This document shows positions 33,243 to 41,259 of a stretch of DNA of 64,000 nt, piece after piece. This DNA is from Acidobacteriaceae bacterium (GTDB taxonomy: Bacteria > Acidobacteriota > Terriglobia > Terriglobales > Acidobacteriaceae), in NCBI GenBank assembly GCA_003139095.1, contig PLHW01000008.1:98638-162637 (forward strand), read 5' to 3'. How positions within the stretch are numbered: the first letter of the stretch is position 1; each line of letters begins with the position of its first letter. Position numbers and translations under genes: made by a program. The notes under the pieces were generated by a model. The model searched no databases, had not been told where the DNA came from, and was given only the letters and a program-made list of their open reading frames with translations.

Positions 33243-36200
33243 ATGATTTCTCTCCGGAAATTACTTGCGCTGACCATTCTCGCGTGCCTCACTTCCCTTC
33301 TCTCTGCGCAGGCGCCGCCACAAGAAGGTCGCCTCCTTCTTTTTCCCGACATTCATAAAGATAAAATTGCCTTCGTCTACGGCGGCGATATCTGGCTCGC
33401 TTCCAGCCAGGGCGGCGAGGCGCGCCGCGTCACCTCGCACCCCGGCCGTGAACAGTTCCCCAAGTTCTCTCCCGACGGCAAATGGCTCGCCTTCACCGGC
33501 CAATACGACGGGAATTTCAACGTCTATGTCATGTCCTCCGAAGGGGGCCAGCCCACGCAACTCACCTTTTTCCAGGGGCAGGCCGGCCCGCTCAACGACC
33601 GCATGGGCGTTCTCAATCAGGTCATCGGCTGGACGCCTGACAGCAAGAACATAATTTTTCTATCGCGGCGCGATGCCTCCAACGGCTGGACCAAGCGTCC
33701 CTTCACCGTCAGCGTGCAAGGCGGCCTGGCGCAGCCCATGTTTATGGATGAAGGCGGCCTGCTCTCCTATTCCCCCGATGCCGGCAAGATTGCCTACAAC
33801 CGCATCTTCCGCAATTTTCGCCAGTGGAAGCGCTACACCGGCGGCATGGCGCAGGACATCACCATCTACGACCTCAAAAACAACACCGTCGACGGCGTCA
33901 TCCCGCACACCGAGTGGACCGATACGTTTCCCATGTGGCACGGCAACACCATCTTCTTCACCTCCGATCGCGGCCCCGAACATCGCCTCAATCTCTACGG
34001 CTATGACCTCGCCAGCAAACAGGTGCAGCAGCTCACAACCTTCGCCGACTTCGATGTCATGTTCCCCAGCCTCGGGCCCGACGCCATCATCTTTGAAAAC
34101 GGTGGCTATCTTTATACCTTCGATTTCGAAACCAAAAAGCCGAAGAAGCTGACCTTGTTCGTAGACGGCGAGCGCGATCAGGCCATGAAGCATTGGGCTG
34201 ACGCCAGCCATCACATCACCGATTTTGACATTGCCCCTGACGGCAAACGCGCCGTCTTTGCCGCACGCGGCGAGGTCTTCACCGTGCCCGCCAAAGAGGG
34301 CAGCATCCGCAATCTCACCCATTCTCCGGATGTGCGCGAGCACAAAGTTACCTGGTCGCCCAACGGCCAATGGATCGCCTATATTTCCGATCGTACCGGC
34401 GAAGACGAAATCTACATCGCGCCCCAGGATGGCCTCGGCCCCGAAGAGCAAATCACCAGCGGCCACAAGGGTTTCATGTACCAACCCGCATGGTCGCCGG
34501 ACAGCACCAAGATTGCCTGGTCCGATCAAACCCTGCGCCTCTGGTACATCGACAGCAAGGCCAAGAAGCCGATCGAAGTCGACCGCGGAAAGTTTTTTGA
34601 AATTCTCAATTACAACTGGTCGCCCGATAGCCAGTGGCTAGCCTATGACAAGAATTTAGACACCGGCTTATCGGTCGTCTACCTCTACAGCCTCGCCGAC
34701 CAGAAAATCACGCCGGTCACTTCGACTCTTACTAACAGCTCGAATGCCGTCTTCGATCCGGGCAAACGCTACCTCTATTTCCTTTCCGACCGCGACTACA
34801 ACGAAGTGCTGGGAAACTACGACGCCGAGTTCGCTAATCCCAAAACAACTCGCGTCTATCTCGTCACCCTCACGGCCGACGAACTATCCCCGTTTCCCGC
34901 GTTGAGCGATGAAGTGAAGGTAAAAACAGACGAGCCCGCGGCCTCGGGCGCCGGGCCGGAAATGACTCCCGAAACCAAGAAGAATAAAAAACCGCAGACC
35001 CCGCCCGTGAATACCAAGGAGCAAAAGACCGAAGAGAAAACGGTAGAGACCGAGACCAAGCAGCCGCCGCGCGTTTTCAAAATCGATCTCGATGGAATTC
35101 AGAATCGCGTCGTCGCCCTCGCCGTTCCGCCCGCAGTAATCCGGAGCTTCAACGCCTCGAAAGATGCCATCTACTACGGCACCTCGCCCATCCCGGGGCT
35201 CTCCGGTCCCATCCCGGGCGAAGAGCCGGCCATCCATGCCTACGATTTAAAGGATCACAAAGACAAAATTGTGATCGAAGGCGCAAGCCGTTTCACGCTC
35301 TCCTTCGACGGCACAAAACTTCTTTACCGCGCCGGCGGTGACACCGCCCCGGACGGCCCGCCCGCCCCGGGAGGCCCCAGGTACGGCATCATTGACGCCA
35401 AGCCCCCCGAGGCGCCCCACAAGTCCGGAGACGGCTTAATCAATCTCGCCGGCATGCGCGCCCTCGTCGACCCTCCCGCCGAGTGGAAGGAAATGTACAA
35501 CGAGGTCTGGCGGCAGGAGCGCGACTTTTTCTTCGAGGCCTCCATGAACGGCGTCGACTGGCAAAAGGTTCATGACCAATACGCGCAGTTGCTGCCCTAC
35601 GTCGCCGACCGCTATTCCCTCACCTACATCCTGGCCGGAATGATCGGCGAGCTCTCGAATTCGCACACCTACGTGGGCGGCGGCGAATACCCCGAACTCC
35701 GTCCCGTCAACGTCGGTCTGCTCGGCGCCGACTACTCTCTCGATTCCGCCAGCGGCGTCTATTGCTTCAAGAAAATATATGCCGGTGAAAACTGGGATGC
35801 GCATACGCGCTCTCCCCTGACCGAGCCCGGCGTAAATATGAAGGAAGGCGATTACCTGATTGCCATCAACGGCCGCGCCCTTCGCGCGCCGCAAACCCCG
35901 GACGAATTGCTGGTCAACACCGCCAACCAGGTCGTCACCTTAACCGTCAACTCCAAGCCCACCGCCGATGGCGCGCGCAAGGTCGTCGTCAAACCCATTG
36001 CCGACGAGTACAACCTGCGCGAATTAAACATGGTTGAAACCAACCGCAAGAAAGTCGACGCCGCCAGCGGCGGAAAAATCGGCTACGTCTACCTCCGCAA
36101 CATGGGCGACGAAGGCCTCAATCAGTTCGTCAAGCAGTTCTTCCCGCAAGTCCGTAAGCAAGGGATGATCTTCGACGTCCGCTACAACGGCGGTGGCTTC

Positions 36201-36692
36201 GTCGATCAACTCATCTTCGAGCGTCTGCGCCGCGTGCTCGCCGGAATGGACTCGGCCCGGAACTTCGAGTCCGGCACCATTCCCGATGTCGTCTTCCACG
36301 GCTATCTGGCTTGTATCACCAACCGCTACGCCGCTTCCGACGGCGACTTCTTCAGCTACTTCTTCAAGCAATACAAACTCGGTCCGCTCATCGGCGAGCG
36401 TACCTGGGGCGGAGTGCGCGGCATTCGCGGCGAATTCGAACTGATGGATGGCGGCTACATCACCCGTCCCGAGTTCTCGCTCTACGGCCTCGACAGCCAA
36501 TGGGCGATCGAAAACCGCGGCGTAGCCCCAGATGTTGAGGTCGATAACTCGCCCGACCTGGTCGTTAAAGGTCGGGACCCGCAACTCGAAAAAGCAATTG
36601 AGATGGTGATGCAGCAGATCAACGCGAATCCAAAGAAACTCCCCGCCCGTCCGCCAGATCTGCCGGCCTACCCGTCAGGTCCCGGAATGTAG
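33243..36692 (+). CDS. Secreted tricorn-protease homologue (WD40/PDZ/S41)
   Basis: 1149 residues from ATG 33243 (AGGAG upstream). Signal peptide (KLLALTILACLTSLLSAQ). N-terminal two-propeller region with TolB-like blades (FPKFSPDGKWLAFTGQYDGN, VTWSPNGQWIAYISDRTGED). A Lys/Glu/Thr-rich insert at about 570-620 is unusual and probably a flexible linker. The C-terminal tricorn core has Ser807-His808 (LSNSHTYVGGG), a PDZ segment (EGDYLIAINGRALRAPQTPD), and the S41-type nucleophile Ser1032 in YAASDGDFFSYFFK. It degrades peptides of 6-12 residues downstream of larger proteases. Here it is exported, unlike the archaeal cytosolic enzyme. Confidence 0.92.
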   Translation: MISLRKLLALTILACLTSLLSAQAPPQEGRLLLFPDIHKDKIAFVYGGDIWLASSQGGEARRVTSHPGREQFPKFSPDGKWLAFTGQYDGNFNVYVMSSEGGQPTQLTFFQGQAGPLNDRMGVLNQVIGWTPDSKNIIFLSRRDASNGWTKRPFTVSVQGGLAQPMFMDEGGLLSYSPDAGKIAYNRIFRNFRQWKRYTGGMAQDITIYDLKNNTVDGVIPHTEWTDTFPMWHGNTIFFTSDRGPEHRLNLYGYDLASKQVQQLTTFADFDVMFPSLGPDAIIFENGGYLYTFDFETKKPKKLTLFVDGERDQAMKHWADASHHITDFDIAPDGKRAVFAARGEVFTVPAKEGSIRNLTHSPDVREHKVTWSPNGQWIAYISDRTGEDEIYIAPQDGLGPEEQITSGHKGFMYQPAWSPDSTKIAWSDQTLRLWYIDSKAKKPIEVDRGKFFEILNYNWSPDSQWLAYDKNLDTGLSVVYLYSLADQKITPVTSTLTNSSNAVFDPGKRYLYFLSDRDYNEVLGNYDAEFANPKTTRVYLVTLTADELSPFPALSDEVKVKTDEPAASGAGPEMTPETKKNKKPQTPPVNTKEQKTEEKTVETETKQPPRVFKIDLDGIQNRVVALAVPPAVIRSFNASKDAIYYGTSPIPGLSGPIPGEEPAIHAYDLKDHKDKIVIEGASRFTLSFDGTKLLYRAGGDTAPDGPPAPGGPRYGIIDAKPPEAPHKSGDGLINLAGMRALVDPPAEWKEMYNEVWRQERDFFFEASMNGVDWQKVHDQYAQLLPYVADRYSLTYILAGMIGELSNSHTYVGGGEYPELRPVNVGLLGADYSLDSASGVYCFKKIYAGENWDAHTRSPLTEPGVNMKEGDYLIAINGRALRAPQTPDELLVNTANQVVTLTVNSKPTADGARKVVVKPIADEYNLRELNMVETNRKKVDAASGGKIGYVYLRNMGDEGLNQFVKQFFPQVRKQGMIFDVRYNGGGFVDQLIFERLRRVLAGMDSARNFESGTIPDVVFHGYLACITNRYAASDGDFFSYFFKQYKLGPLIGERTWGGVRGIRGEFELMDGGYITRPEFSLYGLDSQWAIENRGVAPDVEVDNSPDLVVKGRDPQLEKAIEMVMQQINANPKKLPARPPDLPAYPSGPGM

Positions 36693-37038
36693 AGTGAAAG
36701 GGTTCAAGGACTCGAGTTGCAAAGTTTGGAGAAGTTTCAAGGTTGCAGAGTTTCAAGGTAGAGCAGATGTCCCGGGTTTTACCTTGAAACTTTGAAACCT
36801 TCTGACCCTGAAACCTCTTACCTCTGACCTCAACCTCCGACACCGGTGCTAACGCATCCCGGCTCACGCGCCCCGCTTTGGTAATCCCCGAATTAGTTAC
36901 TCCAGACACCCGATTTCGCAGGTACTTATTTTCCGCCGCCCATTACGGAAGTGACATTTACACTCCGCCCATAAGGCCCTACGATGAGCATGTAGTTTGG
37001 CAGTTCTGGGGGAGGGCTGCCAGAGGCGTTCTGAGAAA
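36693..37038. other. Convergent intergenic region rich in short repeats
   Basis: About 345 bases between the tricorn and queG stop codons. The left half holds AGTTTCAAGGT-type repeats. The right end carries the tricorn terminator. No gene is seen. Confidence 0.55.
36733..36791. repeat. AGTTTCAAGGT repeats with 12-bp inverted pair
   Basis: AGTTTCAAGGTA at 36749-36760 is an exact inverted repeat of TACCTTGAAACT at 36780-36791, with a 19-base loop. Another direct copy, AAGTTTCAAGGTT, is at 36733-36745. The stem is AT-rich with no T-run. It looks like a slippage-prone intergenic repeat. Confidence 0.6.
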
Positions 37039-37053
37039 TCAGGACGCCTTTTT
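37024..37053 (+). terminator. Terminator of tricorn gene, embedded in queG 3-prime end
   Basis: AGGCGTTCTGA (37024-37034) pairs with TCAGGACGCCT (37039-37049), one T-G wobble, around a GAAA tetraloop, then T-run to 37053. On the plus strand this is a textbook terminator. Its right arm is also the last codons and stop of queG. Confidence 0.75.
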
Positions 37054-38241
37054 GATTTCCAGCCGCTTCACCGCCCACCGCGCGTGCGCAGCCACCACCG
37101 CGTCCCCATCCTCCGCCAACTCCCTCAGCGCCGCCGCAAACTTCGCGTCCCCGCTGTTGCCCATCGCAATCACCGCATTCCGCCGCAACCCGGAAAGCTT
37201 GGCCCGCGCCACCGGCGATCCCCGAAACACCGCCCGAAACTCCTCCGCCCCCATCGCAGCCAGCCACTCCAGCCGAGGATTGACCAATCCTGCCCGAGCC
37301 TCGAATTCCTCCGCCGCCGTAACTGGCGCCTTCCGATTCCACGGACACACATCCTGGCAAATGTCGCATCCAAAAACATGCCGCCCCACGCCCGCCCGCA
37401 ATTCCTCGGCAATATCCCCGCGCTTCTCAATCGTCAAATACGAAATACACAGCCGCGCATCCAGTTCCCCCGGCGCAACAATCGCGTGCGTCGGGCAGGC
37501 CGCGATGCAACGTGTGCACGTGCCACACCGATCCGGCGCCGCCAAATCCGCCGCGTATTCGCCCCCCACTTCCACCGACGTCAGAATCACTCCCAGAAAA
37601 ATCCACGACCCGATCTTCTGATTAATGATGCATGTATTTTTCCCAATCCACCCAATCCCCGCATACTTCGCATACACGCGCTCCACCAGCGGCCCCGTAT
37701 CGACGTAAGCCCGCGACTGAAATTCCGCGCCCGCCCATCGCCCCTCATCATCCGAGGTGAGCGCCTCGCGCAGCCGCCCTTCCACCGCCCGCAGCCGCCG
37801 CATCACCGCGTCATGGTAGTCTTCCCGGCTCCACGCGTACCGCGAAATCCACCCCGTCCCCGCGCTCTCGCTCGCATCCACCTGCGTCGAATACGCCTCC
37901 GCCGTGTTGTAGTTGATCGCGCACGCAATCACACTCCGGGCCCACGGAGCCGCATTCGCCAGCCTCTCCCGCTTCAACTCCCCGGCCTCGTTGCGCGCCT
38001 CCATGTATTTCATCTCCCCATGCCGCCCCTCGGCGATCCACGAAGGAAACACGCGCAATTCCCCAAATTCGCGCACCGCAGCAATCCCGCAAAGCTCAAA
38101 CCCGGCCTCGCGCGCGAACTCCTTAATGCGGTTTGAAAGTAGCTGAGACAAGAAGCCCACCGGCGGCAGGCGCTGGATGCCCCATTCATCGCGTTCTTTG
38201 CGATGAGTGGGATTCCCGACCGCCGCCGTATTTACCGTCAC
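37039..38241 (-). CDS. queG: Epoxyqueuosine reductase
   Basis: 400 residues. Two [4Fe-4S] clusters: CGTCTRCIAACP (Cys239, 242, 245, 249) and HVFGCDICQDVCPWNRKAP. The catalytic acid Asp181 lies in YVDTGPLVER. The last 70 residues look like HEAT repeats (LSGLRRNAVIAMGNSGDAKF, ALRELAEDGDAVVAAHARWA). This B12-dependent enzyme reduces epoxyqueuosine to queuosine in tRNA wobble position 34. The start is GTG 38241; the first 30 residues are poorly conserved and a downstream start is possible. Diverges from the NfnA-like gene across a regulatory gap. Confidence 0.93.
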   Translation of the reverse strand: MTVNTAAVGNPTHRKERDEWGIQRLPPVGFLSQLLSNRIKEFAREAGFELCGIAAVREFGELRVFPSWIAEGRHGEMKYMEARNEAGELKRERLANAAPWARSVIACAINYNTAEAYSTQVDASESAGTGWISRYAWSREDYHDAVMRRLRAVEGRLREALTSDDEGRWAGAEFQSRAYVDTGPLVERVYAKYAGIGWIGKNTCIINQKIGSWIFLGVILTSVEVGGEYAADLAAPDRCGTCTRCIAACPTHAIVAPGELDARLCISYLTIEKRGDIAEELRAGVGRHVFGCDICQDVCPWNRKAPVTAAEEFEARAGLVNPRLEWLAAMGAEEFRAVFRGSPVARAKLSGLRRNAVIAMGNSGDAKFAAALRELAEDGDAVVAAHARWAVKRLEIKKAS

Positions 38242-38318
38242 GATGCTAACATTCCCCCTCTAATCCCCGTAAATCACTGCCGCGCACGTGACCCACCTTC
38301 TCCCCATGACCATTGCCT

Positions 38319-38334
38319 TGTGACTCACGTCACA
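38319..38334. promoter_or_regulatory. CRP-type palindrome TGTGA-N6-TCACA
   Basis: TGTGACTCACGTCACA is a perfect match to the CRP/FNR-superfamily consensus TGTGA-N6-TCACA. Its centre is about 60 bases before the NfnA-like start at 38388 and 85 bases before queG, in the divergent gap. Confidence 0.6.
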
Positions 38335-38340
38335 TCGGCA

Positions 38341-38360
38341 TGTCACACCCCCACGTGACA
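38341..38360. promoter_or_regulatory. Second palindrome TGTCAC-N8-GTGACA
   Basis: TGTCAC (38341-38346) and GTGACA (38355-38360) are exact inverted repeats eight bases apart, seven bases after the CRP-type site. The half-site is related but in the opposite arrangement. It may be a second operator or overlap the promoter of the NfnA-like gene. Confidence 0.45.
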
Positions 38361-38387
38361 ATAAATCCGGCTTTCTACGGAGACTCC

Positions 38388-39281
38388 GTGTTCAAAATTA
38401 TCCACGCTGAGTTCATCGCCCCTGGCATCAAGCGCTTCGTCATCGAAGCGCCCCGCATCGCCCGCAAGCAGCGCCCAGGACAGTTCGTCATCGTTCGCGT
38501 CAACGAAACCGGCGAACGCATCCCGCTCACCATCGAGCGCTCCGACCCCGACAAAGGTACGGTCAACATCGTCGTCCAGTCGATCGGAAAAACCACCCAC
38601 CTTCTCAACTCGCTCCAGACCGGCGACGCCATTCTCGATATCGTCGGTCCGCTCGGCAAGCCCTCCGAGATTGAGAACTTCGGCACCGTCGTCGTTATGG
38701 GTGGAGGCGTCGGCACGGCCATGGCCTATCCCAGCGCCGCCGCCCTGAAGCGCGCCGGCAATCGCGTCATCACCATTCTCGGCGGCCGCAACAAAGATCT
38801 CGTCATCCTCGAAAACGAAATGCGCGAAGTCAGCGACACTGTCTTCATCACCACCGACGACGGCAGCTACGGCGACAAGGGCCTCGTCACCGACAAGCTT
38901 CGCCAACTCATCGACAACGGCACGCGCATCGACGAAGTCCTCGCCGTCGGCCCCATTCCCATGATGCGCGCCGTCGCCGACATGACCCGCAAAGAGCGCA
39001 TCCACACCGTCGTCAGCCTCAATCCCATCATGATCGATGGCACCGGAATGTGCGGTGGCTGCCGCGTTCAGGTCGAGGGTAAAAGCGAATTTGCCTGCGT
39101 CGATGGCCCCGAGTTTGACGCCCATCGCGTCGACTTCGCCATCCTCGTCCAGCGCAATGCCATGTATCGCGACGCCGAAAAACGCTCGCTCGAAAATTTT
39201 CAGCGCGATTGCCAACTCGAAAAACAAAAAGCCTCCGCCCCCGCCGAGGCCGAAACCACCTGCGCCGTAGAGGGAAAGTAA
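38388..39281 (+). CDS. nfnA: NfnA-like FAD/NAD-binding [2Fe-2S] subunit
   Basis: 297 residues from GTG 38388 with GGAG just upstream; the frame is open to 38313 but VFKIIHAEFIAPGIKRFVIE matches the family start. FAD-binding RxPLT-type motif in GERIPLTIER; NAD-binding VVVMGGGVGTAMAYPSAAAL; C-terminal [2Fe-2S] cysteines in GTGMCGGCRVQVEGKSEFAC. It belongs to the sulfide/dihydroorotate-dehydrogenase-like NfnA family. With the next gene (zero spacing, TAA then ATG) it forms a putative NAD-dependent ferredoxin:NADP+ oxidoreductase, an electron-bifurcating transhydrogenase. The Sud-type sulfide dehydrogenase is the main alternative. Confidence 0.85.
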   Translation: MFKIIHAEFIAPGIKRFVIEAPRIARKQRPGQFVIVRVNETGERIPLTIERSDPDKGTVNIVVQSIGKTTHLLNSLQTGDAILDIVGPLGKPSEIENFGTVVVMGGGVGTAMAYPSAAALKRAGNRVITILGGRNKDLVILENEMREVSDTVFITTDDGSYGDKGLVTDKLRQLIDNGTRIDEVLAVGPIPMMRAVADMTRKERIHTVVSLNPIMIDGTGMCGGCRVQVEGKSEFACVDGPEFDAHRVDFAILVQRNAMYRDAEKRSLENFQRDCQLEKQKASAPAEAETTCAVEGK

Positions 39282-40730
39282 ATGCCGACAACGCACAAGT
39301 CCAGCAATCCAGTCCCCAACAAAGAGCGCATCAAAATGCCCCGGCAGCACATGCCCGAGCAGCTCCCCCAGATCCGCAATAAGCAGTTCACCGAGGTCAA
39401 TCTCGGCTACTCAGCCGAACTCGCGCGCCAGGAAGCCCTGCGCTGCCTCGAATGCGCCAAGCCCACCTGCACCAAGGATTGCCCCGTCGGCGTCAAGGTC
39501 AAGGATTTCGTCCAGCTCATCGTCGACGGCGACTTCCTCGCCGCCGCCGCCAAAATTCGCGAAGATAACGTCCTCCCCGCCATCACCGGCCGCGTCTGCC
39601 CGCAGGAGGATCACTGCGAAGGCGCTTGCCTGCTCTGCAAGCGCGGCGAGTCCCTCGGCATCGGCTATCTCGAGCGCTTCGTCGCCGACTACGAGCAGCA
39701 GCACTTCGATCCTTCCACCATCGTCAAGGCGCCGCCCACCGGCAAAAAAGTTGCCATCGTCGGCAGCGGTCCCTCCGGCCTCACGGCCGCCGGCGACCTC
39801 ATTCAAAAGGGCCACCAGGTGCACGTTTTTGAGGCTCTCCACGAAATCGGCGGCGTCCTCGTCTATGGCATCCCCGAGTTCCGCCTCCCCAAGAAAATCA
39901 TCCGCGAGCAGGTCGACATCATGCGCGCCATGGGCGTCGTCTTTGAAACCGACGTCGTCGTCGGCCGCACCGTCACCGTCGACGAACTCATGAACGAGGA
40001 GGGTTACGACGCCGTCTTCATCGGCACCGGCGCCGGACTCCCGCAATTCATGGGCATTCCCGGCGAGCACCTCAATGGCGTTTATTCCGCCAATGAATTC
40101 CTCACCCGCATCAACCTCATGCACGCCTACGAATTCCCCAAGTACGACGAGCCCATGGTCGACTTCCGCGGCAAAAACGTAGCCGTCATCGGCGGCGGCA
40201 ACACCGCCCTCGACGCCATTCGCTCCTCATTACGCCTCGGCGCCGGCAACGCCTTCATCCTCTATCGCCGCAGCGAGGCCGAAATGCCCGCCCGCCTGGA
40301 AGAAGTCAAGCACGCCAAAGAAGAAGGTGTTCAGTTCCAAACCCTCGCCGCCCCGCTCGAATTTCTCGACGACGGCAAAGGCTGGCTCACCGGCGCGCGC
40401 TGTCAAAAAATGGAGCTCGGCGAACCCGACTCTTCCGGCCGCCGCCGCCCCATCCCCATCGAAGGTTCCGAATACGTCGTCCCGCTCTCCGTTGCCATCA
40501 TGGCCATCGGCACCACAGCCAACCCTATCATCCGCACCACCACGCCCGGTCTCGCCACCACAAAAAAGGGCTACATCCAGGCCGACGACACTACCCAGAA
40601 AACTTCGCGCAAGGGAGTCTTCGCCGGCGGCGACATCGTAACCGGTGGCGCCACGGTAATCTTGGCCATGGGCGCAGGTCGCCGCGCCGCCAGCGCCATG
40701 CACGACTATCTCACCACTGGAAACTGGTAA
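39282..40730 (+). CDS. nfnB: NfnB-like / glutamate-synthase-small-subunit-type flavoprotein
   Basis: 482 residues. N-terminal cysteine clusters CLECAKPTCTKDCPVGVKVK and CPQEDHCEGACLLCKRG bind two [4Fe-4S]. Then come FAD-binding VAIVGSGPSGLTAAGDLIQK and NADP-binding VAVIGGGNTALDAIRSSLRL, with GVFAGGDIVTGGATVILAMG at the end. Homologues are called GltA/GltD or NfnB. No large glutamate-synthase subunit is adjacent, and the NfnA-like gene directly precedes it, so the Nfn complex is the better call. A cytoplasmic redox-balancing role is inferred. About 530 bases without a gene follow. Confidence 0.87.
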   Translation: MPTTHKSSNPVPNKERIKMPRQHMPEQLPQIRNKQFTEVNLGYSAELARQEALRCLECAKPTCTKDCPVGVKVKDFVQLIVDGDFLAAAAKIREDNVLPAITGRVCPQEDHCEGACLLCKRGESLGIGYLERFVADYEQQHFDPSTIVKAPPTGKKVAIVGSGPSGLTAAGDLIQKGHQVHVFEALHEIGGVLVYGIPEFRLPKKIIREQVDIMRAMGVVFETDVVVGRTVTVDELMNEEGYDAVFIGTGAGLPQFMGIPGEHLNGVYSANEFLTRINLMHAYEFPKYDEPMVDFRGKNVAVIGGGNTALDAIRSSLRLGAGNAFILYRRSEAEMPARLEEVKHAKEEGVQFQTLAAPLEFLDDGKGWLTGARCQKMELGEPDSSGRRRPIPIEGSEYVVPLSVAIMAIGTTANPIIRTTTPGLATTKKGYIQADDTTQKTSRKGVFAGGDIVTGGATVILAMGAGRRAASAMHDYLTTGNW

Positions 40731-40822
40731 GACAGTCGTACGTTGCGGATAAGTCACTCGTCTAAGTCCTATCTGTTTGTCGCGCGTGTGCCTTGAGGTC
40801 TACCTGCGCCAAAAAAAAACGC

Positions 40823-40943
40823 TTTGAAGTCGCGTGTCCCCCTTTGGTGAAAGGTTTTGACCTCGAAATCCCCCCTATACCCCGGTGGTGAAAAGGTTTG
40901 CACTTTGACGTCCCCCTATACCCCGTGGTGAAAGGTCTTGACA
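40823..40943. repeat. Three degenerate 40-bp tandem repeats
   Basis: Units begin at about 40823, 40863 and 40904. The shared pattern is TTTGA-N-GTCCCCCTATACCCC followed by GTGGTGAAAGGTTTTGAC. Units 2 and 3 agree best. The array ends 5 bases before the ncRNA-element homology. The TTGACA inside the last unit (40938-40943) could be a -35 element. The rest of 40731-40822 shows nothing but a nine-A run. Confidence 0.7.
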
Positions 40944-40947
40944 TCGT

Positions 40948-41092
40948 CGCATTCTCTTCAAAGTGAGCAATTTTGAACAGACTTTCGCCCGGCCCACGAA
41001 GGAAACTATTTCCCACCAACAGTCACCTGAGAAGTGCACTAACGGCCAGCGCATCGAACGTTCTTTCCCACCTCGCGCTGGCCTTCTTTTTT
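40948..41092 (+). ncRNA. Structured repeat / small RNA candidate, copy B
   Basis: Plus-strand homologue of 7503-7644. It carries GTGAGCAATTTTGAACAGAC at 40963-40982, the GGAAACTATTTCCCACCAAC block (possible GGAAA/TTTCC hairpin), AGTC, then a terminator GGCCAGCGC (41044-41052) with GCGCTGGCC (41075-41083) and TTCTTTTTT. Loop sequences differ between copies while the stem is conserved with a compensatory pair. The open frames through it have no ribosome site and low-complexity content. Relationship to known acidobacterial RNA motifs could not be checked. Confidence 0.65.
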
Positions 41093-41259
41093 CCTCCGCC
41101 TCCTCATTATTATTATTACTGTCGCAAAATCCCAATTACACTCACAACCCGAGTTCTGAGCGCAATCGCCTGAGTTCGCCGGTTGACAAAGCCAGCGCCG
41201 AATTAGACCTTTAGGCGGTTACGCTCAGATGCCTACAACTACAGGCCAGCCGAGAGTTC

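Noticed and set aside
39282-40730. Calling this gene gltD (glutamate synthase small subunit)
   Set aside because: No large subunit is adjacent and an NfnA-like [2Fe-2S] flavoprotein gene directly precedes it, which fits Nfn better.
40963-41214. Possible 83-residue protein with a Leu/Ser run
   Set aside because: No ribosome site, low-complexity translation, and the region is conserved with copy A as RNA structure, where the frame is not kept.
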